Below, piece by piece: positions 25,668 through 31,966 of a stretch of DNA of 64,000 nt; within the stretch, counting starts at the first letter, position 1; each line of letters starts with the position of its first letter. Made by a program: the position numbers and the translations under genes. The notes beneath the pieces were generated by a model, which had not been told where the DNA came from, did no database searches, and saw only the letters and a program-made list of their open reading frames with translations. The stretch comes from Clostridia bacterium (GTDB lineage: Bacteria > Bacillota > Clostridia > Peptostreptococcales > Anaerovoracaceae). The stretch covers positions 50,457 to 114,456 of the forward strand of contig CAJTER010000010.1 of assembly GCA_910575405.1 (NCBI GenBank), given 5' to 3'.

Positions 25668-26067
25668 GGAATTTTGCAGAGCCATGCAGAAAGCCTGGGA
25701 AGAATCGGTTATAGATACATCGGATCTCAAGGATGAAGACATCCCACCCCCGGATCTGTCCTTTTTGGATCGCCTCTACGAGGAAGAACCCACTGCTCAA
25801 AGTAGGGAGCTTCCCTTTTTGCAATCAGGCAAAAAGCACCTGACCGTTGTAATTTCAGAAGTGAAGGGCGGCAGCGAAGCTTCCCTTTCAGGTAAACTGG
25901 AGCAATCGCCGGTTTCAGGAATAGACCTGTATGTGGTTCTGGACGAGAAAGAACATGAATATACAATCACCTGCGAGGAAGAAGACATAAGATTTGCGGT
26001 AAACGCTCCCCTTTCCAAACACGAGGCTGTCAAAATCATAGAAGGCATCAAAAAGCAGGACAACTAA
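25645..26067 (+). CDS. Second DUF4367 anti-sigma-like protein, internally deleted, no membrane segment
   Basis: The 140-residue product is a paralogue of the 24150-24932 protein: its first 65 residues (MTDRNIHEEF start, DTSDLKDEDIP, SGKKH) and last 70 (VISEVKGGSEASLSGKLEQSP to EGIKKQDN) align, but about 120 residues are missing in the middle, including the whole membrane segment. Reading frame is kept across the join at GKKH-LTVVIS. It starts at a TTG behind AGGAGGGGAG, overlapping the end of the sigma gene by 23 bases. As the coupled partner of the sigma factor it would be soluble and no longer membrane-tethered. It may be functional or decaying. Confidence 0.75.
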   Translation: MTDRNIHEEFCRAMQKAWEESVIDTSDLKDEDIPPPDLSFLDRLYEEEPTAQSRELPFLQSGKKHLTVVISEVKGGSEASLSGKLEQSPVSGIDLYVVLDEKEHEYTITCEEEDIRFAVNAPLSKHEAVKIIEGIKKQDN

Positions 26068-26085
26068 AAAATGAGAATTTGCAGG

Positions 26086-26115
26086 AGCAGAGGCAGAACC
26101 ATCCTCTGCTTTTTG
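26086..26115 (+). terminator. Terminator after the second DUF4367 gene
   Basis: AGCAGAGG/CCTCTGCT stem with a TTTTTG tail, same design as 24951-24979. Confidence 0.8.
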
Positions 26116-26164
26116 TTTATATGCCATGTTTTTGAAAAAATTTGCGGAACCTTTAAATTTTGCT

Positions 26165-26190
26165 GCATCCGTTTTCCTATTTTTGCGTCT
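26165..26190 (+). promoter_or_regulatory. ECF-type promoter, site 2
   Basis: GCATCC (26165-26170), 14 bases, GCGTCT (26185-26190), then AACATAT. It leaves a leader of about 240 bases before the next gene (26438). An AAGGAGG at 26199-26205 in that leader has no start codon at a useful distance; a 18-codon reading frame at 26233-26289 is kept in both duplicate copies but has a weak ribosome site. Confidence 0.6.
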
Positions 26191-26437
26191 AACATATGTA
26201 AGGAGGTAAAGAGAGAAATTTAAGTAAAGTGAATGCAAAAGAGTGAGCAAGGCAGATGCCGGAAGGGAGCGATGCGTATGTGGGAATAAAAAAGAGCTTA
26301 AACAATCATTTTAGGTGACGGCAATCAATTAAAATAATTTGAAAAGCGCTATAAAAAGATTAGGCGAAAAGGCTACTAATTACAAGTCCGAACATATCAT
26401 AGTTTTTATGCGTTTTAGAAAGCGAAGGGAGAAAAAT

Positions 26438-27010
26438 ATGTCGAAGCTAATAAAATTTAGAAGAACAATAGCATTTTCAATTGTTTTTACGATGCTCATA
26501 TGTTGCTGCCCCAATTTTGTATTTGCTAAAGAAAGTAGTGATGCATCTGATACCACCATTAATAATTCCCAATTGCAAGAAGAACCTTTCTTGGATGAGA
26601 ACTTACTCGAAGAACTTGAAGCAATTCAAGAAGATACTTATGTGAATACGGATACAGTATTAGACATTGCAAAAGCTCAGGCTCAAACACCACCATCAAT
26701 TATATTAGAAAATTTTGATAAATCTGAGATCCGAAATAATGCGCGAGGCATGGGGACTATTTCAGTAAAGACTGTGATCTGGGTTTTAAAAAAATATAAA
26801 ACCAAAGTAATAAAAACGGTCAAAAAGGTTAATAAGTCTTGGGGAGAAAAATTAGAAAAAAATTACTCAAAAATCCTAAACTATTTAGATACCTTAAAAG
26901 GGAGTGTTGAAGCAGTGTTAACAAAAGCTTTAATGAAAATAGGATTATCGGAAAGTGCTGCTGAGCTTGTAGCCGATATCATCATAACAATAGCATCGTG
27001 GGTAATATAG
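26438..27010 (+). CDS. Secreted protein with amphipathic, hydrophobic C-terminus (possible membrane-active peptide precursor)
   Basis: The 190-residue product has a signal peptide (residues about 1-30, ending VFAKES), an acidic middle rich in Glu, Asp and Gln (about 31-100) and, after RNNARGMG, a very basic helix-forming part (VLKKYKTKVIKTVKKVNKSW) leading to a hydrophobic tail (SESAAELVADIIITIASWVI). An acidic leader followed by a cationic, membrane-seeking C-terminus resembles a bacteriocin or toxin precursor, but I see no known family. The start at 26438 is chosen because it begins the signal peptide. The region is clearly AT-richer than the flanking housekeeping genes. A multi-TM protein gene follows 152 bases on. 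Confidence 0.65.
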   Translation: MSKLIKFRRTIAFSIVFTMLICCCPNFVFAKESSDASDTTINNSQLQEEPFLDENLLEELEAIQEDTYVNTDTVLDIAKAQAQTPPSIILENFDKSEIRNNARGMGTISVKTVIWVLKKYKTKVIKTVKKVNKSWGEKLEKNYSKILNYLDTLKGSVEAVLTKALMKIGLSESAAELVADIIITIASWVI

Positions 27011-27061
27011 GGTACAGCATATGTCCAATAAAATATAGCGGATTTAGCGGAAAACCAGATC

Positions 27062-27112
27062 AAAATGTCATATGCATGAATGGCTTGATTCAATTCGTGC
27101 ATATGACATTTT
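27062..27112 (+). terminator. Very strong hairpin between the secreted-protein and membrane-protein genes
   Basis: AAAATGTCATATGCATGAAT and ATTCGTGCATATGACATTTT pair over 20 bases with one G-T, around an 11-base loop. The 3' arm ends in TTTT, so it could be a terminator or attenuator after 26438-27010. Confidence 0.65.
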
Positions 27113-27162
27113 CAGCAATTAAATGGTTCATGAGTAATACAGAAAGGCATGGTATTTGTAAT

Positions 27163-27588
27163 ATGAAAAAAGAAGGAAAGCTCAAGACGTGTATCTCCAC
27201 TTTTATAGCAGGCTCATTGGTGGGACTTATCTTACTGTTAAGTGTTTTTTTTATAGCAATAACTTGCATAATTGTACCTTTGATTTTGCACTTTACTGGT
27301 GCGGAATATCAATCAGTAGCTGGCTTGATTCTCTTTTCAATAATTATGAATGGTGCAGCATCTATACTGGAAATCATTTTGATAAGAATAATATCTGAAA
27401 GGTATAGATGGATAACTCTTTTTGTAGCTGCTATTTCTGTGGCGCTTTTAGTGGCGCTTGCATGGATTTTAGACTGGGTTATGACCTCCCTGCAATTAAC
27501 TTTTACGGGGATAATGCTGGTTTCAGCACTTCTTTCACTGTTTCTTTGGATAAATATAGCAATAGATAGGAATAGCGACAGAAAATGA
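27163..27588 (+). CDS. Multi-pass membrane protein of unknown function (possible immunity partner)
   Basis: The 141-residue product starts MKKEGKLKTCIST and has four predicted membrane segments (about residues 11-37, 43-66, 73-95 and 103-130), ending with a short basic-acidic tail (DRNSDRK). No family is recognised. Its position just downstream of a secreted protein with a cationic, membrane-seeking tail suggests an immunity or export partner. The ATG at 27163 is preceded only by a weak GAAAGG 16 bases away; the longer frame from 26998 runs through the strong hairpin and is rejected. Confidence 0.6.
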   Translation: MKKEGKLKTCISTFIAGSLVGLILLLSVFFIAITCIIVPLILHFTGAEYQSVAGLILFSIIMNGAASILEIILIRIISERYRWITLFVAAISVALLVALAWILDWVMTSLQLTFTGIMLVSALLSLFLWINIAIDRNSDRK

Positions 27589-27639
27589 TCTAGTTCTGAT
27601 GTATAGCTTTATTGCAATTTAAAATGTCAGCGTTTCCTA

Positions 27640-27881
27640 TGGGATTCAAAACCTCCTGTTATTATAGCAGCAAGGAAAAGAGCCTGAACATTGTAATTTC
27701 AGAAGTGAAGGGCGGCAGCGAAGCTTCCATTTCAGGCGAACTGGAGTAATCGCCGGTTTCAGGAATAGACCTGTACGTGGTCCTGGACGAGGAAGAAGAC
27801 ATAAGATTTGTGGTAAACGCTCCCCTTTCCAAACACGAGGCTGTCAAAACCATAGAAGGCATCAAAAAGCAGGACAACTAA
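27640..27881 (+). pseudogene. Remnant of a third DUF4367 anti-sigma gene
   Basis: Reading in the frame that ends at TAA 27879-27881 gives KTSCYYSSKEKSLNIVISEV and the rest of the DUF4367 C-terminus to EGIKKQDN. The CAA codon of GELEQSP has become TAA (GELE-stop-SP), a 30-base in-frame deletion removes part of the last strand, and there is no start or N-terminal part. It is the coding part of duplicated copy B and still carries its terminator. Confidence 0.85.
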
Positions 27882-27899
27882 AAAATGAGAATTTGCAGG

Positions 27900-27929
27900 A
27901 GCAGAGGCAGAACCATCCTCTGCTTTTTG
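27900..27929 (+). terminator. Terminator after the DUF4367 remnant
   Basis: AGCAGAGG/CCTCTGCT stem, 9-base loop, TTTTTG tail; third copy in the region. Confidence 0.75.
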
Positions 27930-27978
27930 TTTATATGCCATGTTTTTGAAAAAATTTGCGGAAACTTTAAATTTTGCT

Positions 27979-28004
27979 GCATCCGTTTTCCTATTTTTGC
28001 GTCT
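27979..28004 (+). promoter_or_regulatory. ECF-type promoter, site 3
   Basis: GCATCC (27979-27984), 14 bases, GCGTCT (27999-28004), identical in the boxes and spacer to site 2 because it lies in the duplication. It points to the frameshifted secreted-protein gene at 28311. Confidence 0.6.
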
Positions 28005-28310
28005 AACATATGTAAGGAGGTCAAAGAGAGAAATTTAAGTAAAGTGAATGCAAAAGAGTGAGCAAGGCAGATGCCGGAAGGGAGCGATGCGTATGTGGGA
28101 ATAAAAAAGAGCTTAAACAATCATTTTAGGTGACGGCAATCAATTAAAATAATTTGAAAAGCTCTATAAGTATTTTACATGAAACAGCACCAATTGCAAG
28201 CCCTGAAAGTTTAATATTTAGATATATGCAGGGATGTGAAAGGTCAAATAGGAACAAAGTGGGTTCATAACCTTATGAATTTTCATAGAACAGAAAGGCA
28301 GGATATAGAA

Positions 28311-28981
28311 ATGAAAAGATTTTTAACATTTGGATTAGTGGCAGTATTCTTATTTTCTTCGATAAGCACTGCTTATGCATCAACGGATATCGCATTTCAT
28401 AGGACAAGTGGAACGGAAGTTTCTGTTCAAAATTATGATGAAGGTGCACAAACAGAGCATTACGAAGGTGTAATAGATGGGAGTTTTATGTTATTGATGC
28501 AGTAAGAGATGGTGATATTACTTCGGTGTCTGCAAAAAACAGTGATGGCGAGGTTGTAATGTCAGCAAAAACATTGCCTGATCACAGCGTGCAAATTGTG
28601 GAAGATGGCCGTACAACTATTATTGAGGCTGAAGAGCTCAATGCAGGACTCAATACTGTAAGCCCACTAGCCAGTGGTAATTGGGGAACAACGAAATATT
28701 ATAAATGGGATGTAGGTAAAGTAACAAAAGCAGCTTCACTTGCACTTGCAATAGCATGTACAATGTCAGGCATAGGAATACCAGATGCAATTGTTATAGC
28801 TACAGGCATTGTTGAATTAGGGGTAGAGCATGTATGGGCAAAAACTGGAGTGAGCTGGAAGTTTGATAGTAAATATCAATATTGCAGAAGAGTATCAAGT
28901 TTCTATAAAAATAGCGCATGCACCAAAAAGGTCGCAGGACCAGTTACCATTATACAAAAGAAGGCAAAAGATGCAGCATAA
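28311..28981 (+). pseudogene. Secreted protein gene broken by a single frameshift
   Basis: The start at 28311 encodes a signal peptide (MKRFLTFGLVAVFLFSSIS, cleavage after AYA) and continues to EGVIDG, then runs into TAA at 28503-28505. Shifting one base near the GGG run at 28479-28481 continues smoothly as EFYVIDAVRDGDITSVSAKNSDGE and on to 28981, so one G has most likely been lost. The rest has a hydrophobic glycine-rich segment (LALAIACTMSGIGIPDAIVIATGIVELG) and a basic C-terminus with two cysteines. It follows ECF promoter site 3. A sequencing error or rare frameshifting cannot be excluded. Function unknown; toxin- or bacteriocin-like by composition only. Confidence 0.7.
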
Positions 28982-29013
28982 ATGAGAAGGTACAGGATGG
29001 AAAGGAGGGGCTT

Positions 29014-29388
29014 ATGCCTGATTTTAAGAAAACATATAGATGGTCGTGGCAACTGTGGGGTATATTTTTTACAACATGTTTACTTGTGAATGATTATATT
29101 TGGAATTTTCCAACCTTTAAAGCCGCCGCCCTTGGGATGATCCCGCTATTTTTAACATGGGAAGGGTTAATTGTTTATGGCTTTTGGAAAGGCTGTAAAT
29201 GCAGCGTTCCATGGGGTAGGCGGAAAATGATACGGCTGGAAGTGGAAACCAGTATAATCATTGCAGTGGCCGCTGCTTTTTCAGAGCTGTACCTGTTGGG
29301 AATCGCAGTATGGGCAGTCAGCATGGTTTTATTTGCCGTGTTACTAAAAAAATACGGCAGCCATAATACGTCTCCAGATAAGGCATGA
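29014..29388 (+). CDS. Small multi-pass membrane protein of unknown function
   Basis: The 124-residue product begins MPDFKKTYRWSW behind a strong GGAAAGGAGGGG site, 32 bases after the frameshifted secreted-protein gene. It has about four membrane segments (residues about 13-30, 33-53, 75-92 and 94-112) with a basic loop (GCKCSVPWGRRK) between the second and third. It repeats the pattern secreted protein then multi-TM protein seen at 26438-27588, although the two membrane proteins do not look alike in sequence. No family recognised. Confidence 0.6.
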   Translation: MPDFKKTYRWSWQLWGIFFTTCLLVNDYIWNFPTFKAAALGMIPLFLTWEGLIVYGFWKGCKCSVPWGRRKMIRLEVETSIIIAVAAAFSELYLLGIAVWAVSMVLFAVLLKKYGSHNTSPDKA

Positions 29389-29478
29389 GCCTTCAAATCA
29401 ATTCATCCTTTTCCGTTTTGGGGAATTTGTATACGAGACTTACGTACCTCTAAGGCAGATACATGAGCAGTATCTGCT

Positions 29479-29817
29479 TTGGAGGTGCTTTTACATCTGG
29501 CTCTTTATTATTTGACGCTGGGGTACAGCCGTGAAAAAAACGATCCCGATAAACTTCATCTGCGGCTGATACTTTTGCTGGCTATATCGGCTCTGACAGC
29601 GTGCGTGACCGGAGTTTTTATGTGGCAGGGCGTCTTTGTAGGAAGCAGCGGACTCATCCTTTTGGTCGTCATCGGTGCGGTATCCAGCTTTGCGGCGTGT
29701 TTTTGCGAAATCCGGTGTTTTAAGTTCAGCAGGGGAGTATCCATTCAATATTGGCCCGTGGCTTCATTTGTGATCCTTTACTGCAGCGTCAGCCTTCTGC
29801 CGCAGATTCTTTCTTGA
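29479..29817 (+). CDS. Small membrane protein, possibly truncated
   Basis: An open frame of 112 codons from a TTG; a GTG at 29485 directly behind GGAG is an alternative start, but GGAG is then too close. Three membrane segments are evident (about residues 30-48, 50-72 and 88-108), preceded by a hydrophilic stretch (SREKNDPDKLHLR). A hairpin, GCAGATAC/GTATCTGC (29455-29477), lies immediately before the start. The weak start and hydrophobic first residues suggest that the 5' part is missing. No family recognised. Confidence 0.4.
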   Translation: MEVLLHLALYYLTLGYSREKNDPDKLHLRLILLLAISALTACVTGVFMWQGVFVGSSGLILLVVIGAVSSFAACFCEIRCFKFSRGVSIQYWPVASFVILYCSVSLLPQILS

Positions 29818-29915
29818 AGCTGGTAGGGAATGCAAGGAAAAAAGCCGGAAAAATGTGTGCAGTGAATAAAGGAAGAAATGGAATATCGCAAATAAACGGT
29901 GCTGAGGGAGGCAAT

Positions 29916-30038
29916 ATGAAAATAAGGAAAAAGAGTAAATTACCGAAAATTCCAAGGAATAAGTGGATGATTCTTTGCCGCATCCTGTTATTGCTTCCAT
30001 ATCATCGGCGGGCTTCAGAGGCAGAGAGAAAAGCGTAA
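29916..30038 (+). CDS. Very small basic peptide (40 residues)
   Basis: ATG at 29916 behind GAGGGAGG encodes a 40-residue peptide with a strongly basic N-terminus (MKIRKKSKLPKIPRNK), a short hydrophobic core (MILCRILLLLPY) and a mixed charged tail. It ends 19 bases before the next (interrupted) gene. It could be a small membrane peptide or a fragment; only the good ribosome site and the neighbouring frame support it. Confidence 0.35.
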   Translation: MKIRKKSKLPKIPRNKWMILCRILLLLPYHRRASEAERKA

Positions 30039-30057
30039 TTGTATAAATTGGAGGTGT

Positions 30058-30534
30058 ATGATGAAAAATTTGAAACTCAGCAAAAAAACCATCGTACAAA
30101 TGGTGTTGTCGATCCTCGTGATCTTATTTTTAATGTGGTATTTTACAGGGGGGTTTGTTACATCTGCCGCAAAGAAAGATATCTTTTCAATGGAGCCGCA
30201 CCGAATCATTATGGAAAGCTAAAACTGGGCTCTTTCTGTATCAAAAAACAAAGAGCGGGCGCCGTATCTCATATATAAAGGCGAAGATGATCCGGGAAGG
30301 GGTATAACGGTAACAGGTGCATCTTATTATCCGGCAGAGACAGGGGAGACAAAACAAAATGCCGTTTCCGGCAGCAGCCAGCTGGAAGAACCAGCGGTTT
30401 TGGATCATCATTTCCTGGTGGGTGAAAAAAGATGGTATCTTCCGGTTGAGCTTGCTTCCATGGAATTTGAAAAAAGTTCGCTTACGATTACGTGGAAATC
30501 CAGGGCCAAAATGCATTCGGAGCAGATACTTTAG
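30058..30534 (+). pseudogene. Membrane-anchored protein gene with an in-frame stop at codon 55
   Basis: Behind TTGGAGGTGT, the frame from 30058 encodes an N-terminal membrane anchor (MVLSILVILFLMWYFTGGFV) and reaches TAA at 30220-30222. The same frame then stays open to TAG at 30532-30534 and reads as a normal hydrophilic domain (NWALSVSKNKERAPYLIYKG, a GITVTGASYYPAETGE segment, RWYLPVELASMEFEKSSLTI). The stop is thus a nonsense mutation of an about 158-codon gene. No family recognised. It shares the decay seen in the neighbouring accessory genes. Confidence 0.65.
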
Positions 30535-30644
30535 GCGCTTAATGGCGGGGGAGGTGGTTGATTGATTTTTGTTTGACCGCTGTTCAGCGAGCCAATTGCC
30601 AAAAACCACTGCCAAATATCACCGCGTCAGGCAGTGATGGGCAA

Positions 30645-30682
30645 AAAATAACCGCGCCCCCTGCTACGGGTGCGGTTATTTT
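30645..30682 (+). terminator. Terminator, probably bidirectional
   Basis: AAAATAACCGC and GCGGTTATTTT with CCC/GGG inside form a long stem. A-runs and T-runs flank it, so it can end both the rightward accessory genes and the leftward coiled-coil gene. Confidence 0.75.
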
Positions 30683-30744
30683 CTGCATATATTTTTCCAT
30701 ATACAAGGAGGACATTCTTAAACGGTGTCCCCCTTTTTAAAGGG

Positions 30745-31704
30745 TTACATACGCAGCTTCATTTTTACCGACTGCATATCCGTCTCCAGAAGATTCATCC
30801 GGACGTTTAACAGTTCATTTTCATTAAATGTATCCATTGCGTCGACCAGCTTTCTTGAGAGATCGGAATGGCCTTCTGCGATTAGCTTGATCTGATGGTT
30901 GAGCTCATTTTCCCAAATGCATTCTATGCGATCAGTACGTCGATCCATCTGGTCGATATGCAGCTCTATGTGATTGATGCGCTTGTCGATAAAGTCCATG
31001 CGTTCATCCATCTGGTCGAGACGTTGATCGATAGAGTCCATGCGTTCGTCCATCTGGTCGAGACGTTGATCGATAGAGTCCATGCGTTCGTCCATCTGGT
31101 CGAGACGTTGATCGATAGAGTCCATGCGTTCGTCCATCTGATCGAGACGCTGCTCAATGGAGTCTATACGTTCGTCCATCTGGTTAAGGCGCTGCTCAAT
31201 AGAATCCATGCGTTCATCCATCTGGTCGAGACGTTGATCGATAGAGTCTATGCGTTTGTCTATCTGATCTAGGCGCTGCTCAATAAAATCTATACGTTTG
31301 CCCATCTGATCAAGCCGCTGCTCAATAGAATCCATGCGTTTGTCCATCTGGTCAAGCCGCTGCTCAATAGAATCCATGCGTTTGTCCATCTGGTCAAGCC
31401 GCTGCTCAATAGAATCCATGCGTTTGTCCATCTGGTCGAGACGTTGATCGATAGAGTCCATGCGTTTGTCCATGCGGTCGAGGCGCTGCTCGATAAAGGC
31501 TATGCGTTCGTCCATCTGGTCAAGCCGCTGTTCAATAAAATTTATGCGTTCGTCCATGCGATCAAGGCGCTGCTCCATATGATCCATACGCTCATCCATC
31601 CGATCAAGACGCTGCTCCATCCGATCCATGCGCTTGTCCATCGCACGCATCTGCTCCTGCAATCCGCCGATGGCTTCCATGATCATTCTTGTGTCTTCTG
31701 TCAT
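30745..31704 (-). CDS. Coiled-coil protein of sixteen 14-residue repeats
   Basis: The 319-residue product has a 24-residue head (MTEDTRMIMEAIGGLQEQMR), sixteen consecutive 14-residue repeats of the form RMDSIEQRLDQMDK (residues 25-248) and a C-terminal part of about 70 residues that is also helical. Fourteen residues is two heptads; hydrophobic M/I/L at a and d positions predict a long, uninterrupted, highly charged parallel coiled coil. No signal peptide or membrane segment. A good ribosome site (AAAGGAGA) and a consensus promoter precede it. Function unknown; similar repeat proteins occur scattered in clostridial genomes. Confidence 0.85.
   Translation of the reverse strand: MTEDTRMIMEAIGGLQEQMRAMDKRMDRMEQRLDRMDERMDHMEQRLDRMDERINFIEQRLDQMDERIAFIEQRLDRMDKRMDSIDQRLDQMDKRMDSIEQRLDQMDKRMDSIEQRLDQMDKRMDSIEQRLDQMGKRIDFIEQRLDQIDKRIDSIDQRLDQMDERMDSIEQRLNQMDERIDSIEQRLDQMDERMDSIDQRLDQMDERMDSIDQRLDQMDERMDSIDQRLDQMDERMDFIDKRINHIELHIDQMDRRTDRIECIWENELNHQIKLIAEGHSDLSRKLVDAMDTFNENELLNVRMNLLETDMQSVKMKLRM
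30961..31632 (-). repeat. Tandem 42-bp coding repeats
   Basis: Sixteen units of 42 bp encode the 14-residue repeats. Two blocks of units are exactly or almost exactly identical at DNA level (around 31021-31146 and 31310-31435), a sign of recent unit duplication; the outer units have diverged. Confidence 0.9.
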
Positions 31705-31772
31705 TTTGTATTCTCCTTTCCCTAGTATTGATTATGTGCTGAAAACTATAATGTTTACCCCTTATTGTACAT

Positions 31773-31801
31773 AGTATACTATAAATTCGGACATACGTCA
31801 A
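31773..31801 (-). promoter_or_regulatory. Promoter of the coiled-coil gene
   Basis: Minus strand: TTGACG (31801-31796), 17 bases, TATACT (31778-31773). Confidence 0.75.
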
Positions 31802-31847
31802 TATAAAAATGTTATTTTTAGTAAATTTATATAAAAATTGTAAAACA

Positions 31848-31876
31848 TTGAAATTTCAATCAGCCTGTGCTATACT
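31848..31876 (+). promoter_or_regulatory. Promoter of the surface-polymer locus
   Basis: TTGAAA (31848-31853), 17 bases, TATACT (31871-31876) with TGC before it (extended -10). Divergent from the coiled-coil promoter. The transcript has an 85-base leader that contains the RNA motif described at 31898. Confidence 0.75.
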
Positions 31877-31897
31877 AAAAGCCTGTCAAGGGGGGAG

Positions 31898-31952
31898 TTT
31901 GAAAGAAACCTTTCAAATCTACCTGGATGGCGTGCCTGGCATGTCAGAAAGG
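31898..31952 (+). promoter_or_regulatory. Structured leader RNA motif, copy 2 (candidate translational switch)
   Basis: P1: TTTGAAAG/CTTTCAAA with AAAC loop. The linker AATCTACCTGGATGGCG matches copy 1 at 13 or 14 of 17 positions. P2: TGGCGT/ATGTCA (two G-T pairs). CCTTTC of P1 (31909-31914) is complementary to GAAAGG (31947-31952) close to the ribosome site. The same stems with different bases in copy 1 indicate conserved structure. Confidence 0.5.
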
Positions 31953-31966
31953 ATGAAAGAGGAAAT

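Larger units (their letters stand above)
25844..26354 (+). repeat. Duplicated segment, copy A
   Basis: This segment, from within the second DUF4367 gene through its terminator, the ECF promoter site 2 and a conserved untranslated leader, is nearly identical to 27684-28169. The last 300 bases differ at only a few positions; in the coding part copy B has a 30-base in-frame deletion and a nonsense change. Confidence 0.9.
27684..28169 (+). repeat. Duplicated segment, copy B
   Basis: Near-identical partner of 25844-26354, including terminator, ECF promoter and leader up to GAAAAGC. It ends where unrelated sequence leading to the next secreted-protein gene begins. Confidence 0.9.

Noticed and set aside
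26998..27162. Upstream extension of the multi-TM protein gene
   Set aside because: The extension runs through the 20-bp hairpin and gives cysteine-rich, non-typical residues; the ATG at 27163 starts the first hydrophobic domain.
30895..31272. Long plus-strand ORFs opposite the coiled-coil gene (30895-31272 and 31444-31725)
   Set aside because: They are reverse-complement shadows of the 42-bp repeat; the minus-strand protein has promoter, ribosome site and heptad pattern.
30961..31632. CRISPR array
   Set aside because: The repeats are contiguous without spacers and encode heptads in one frame.
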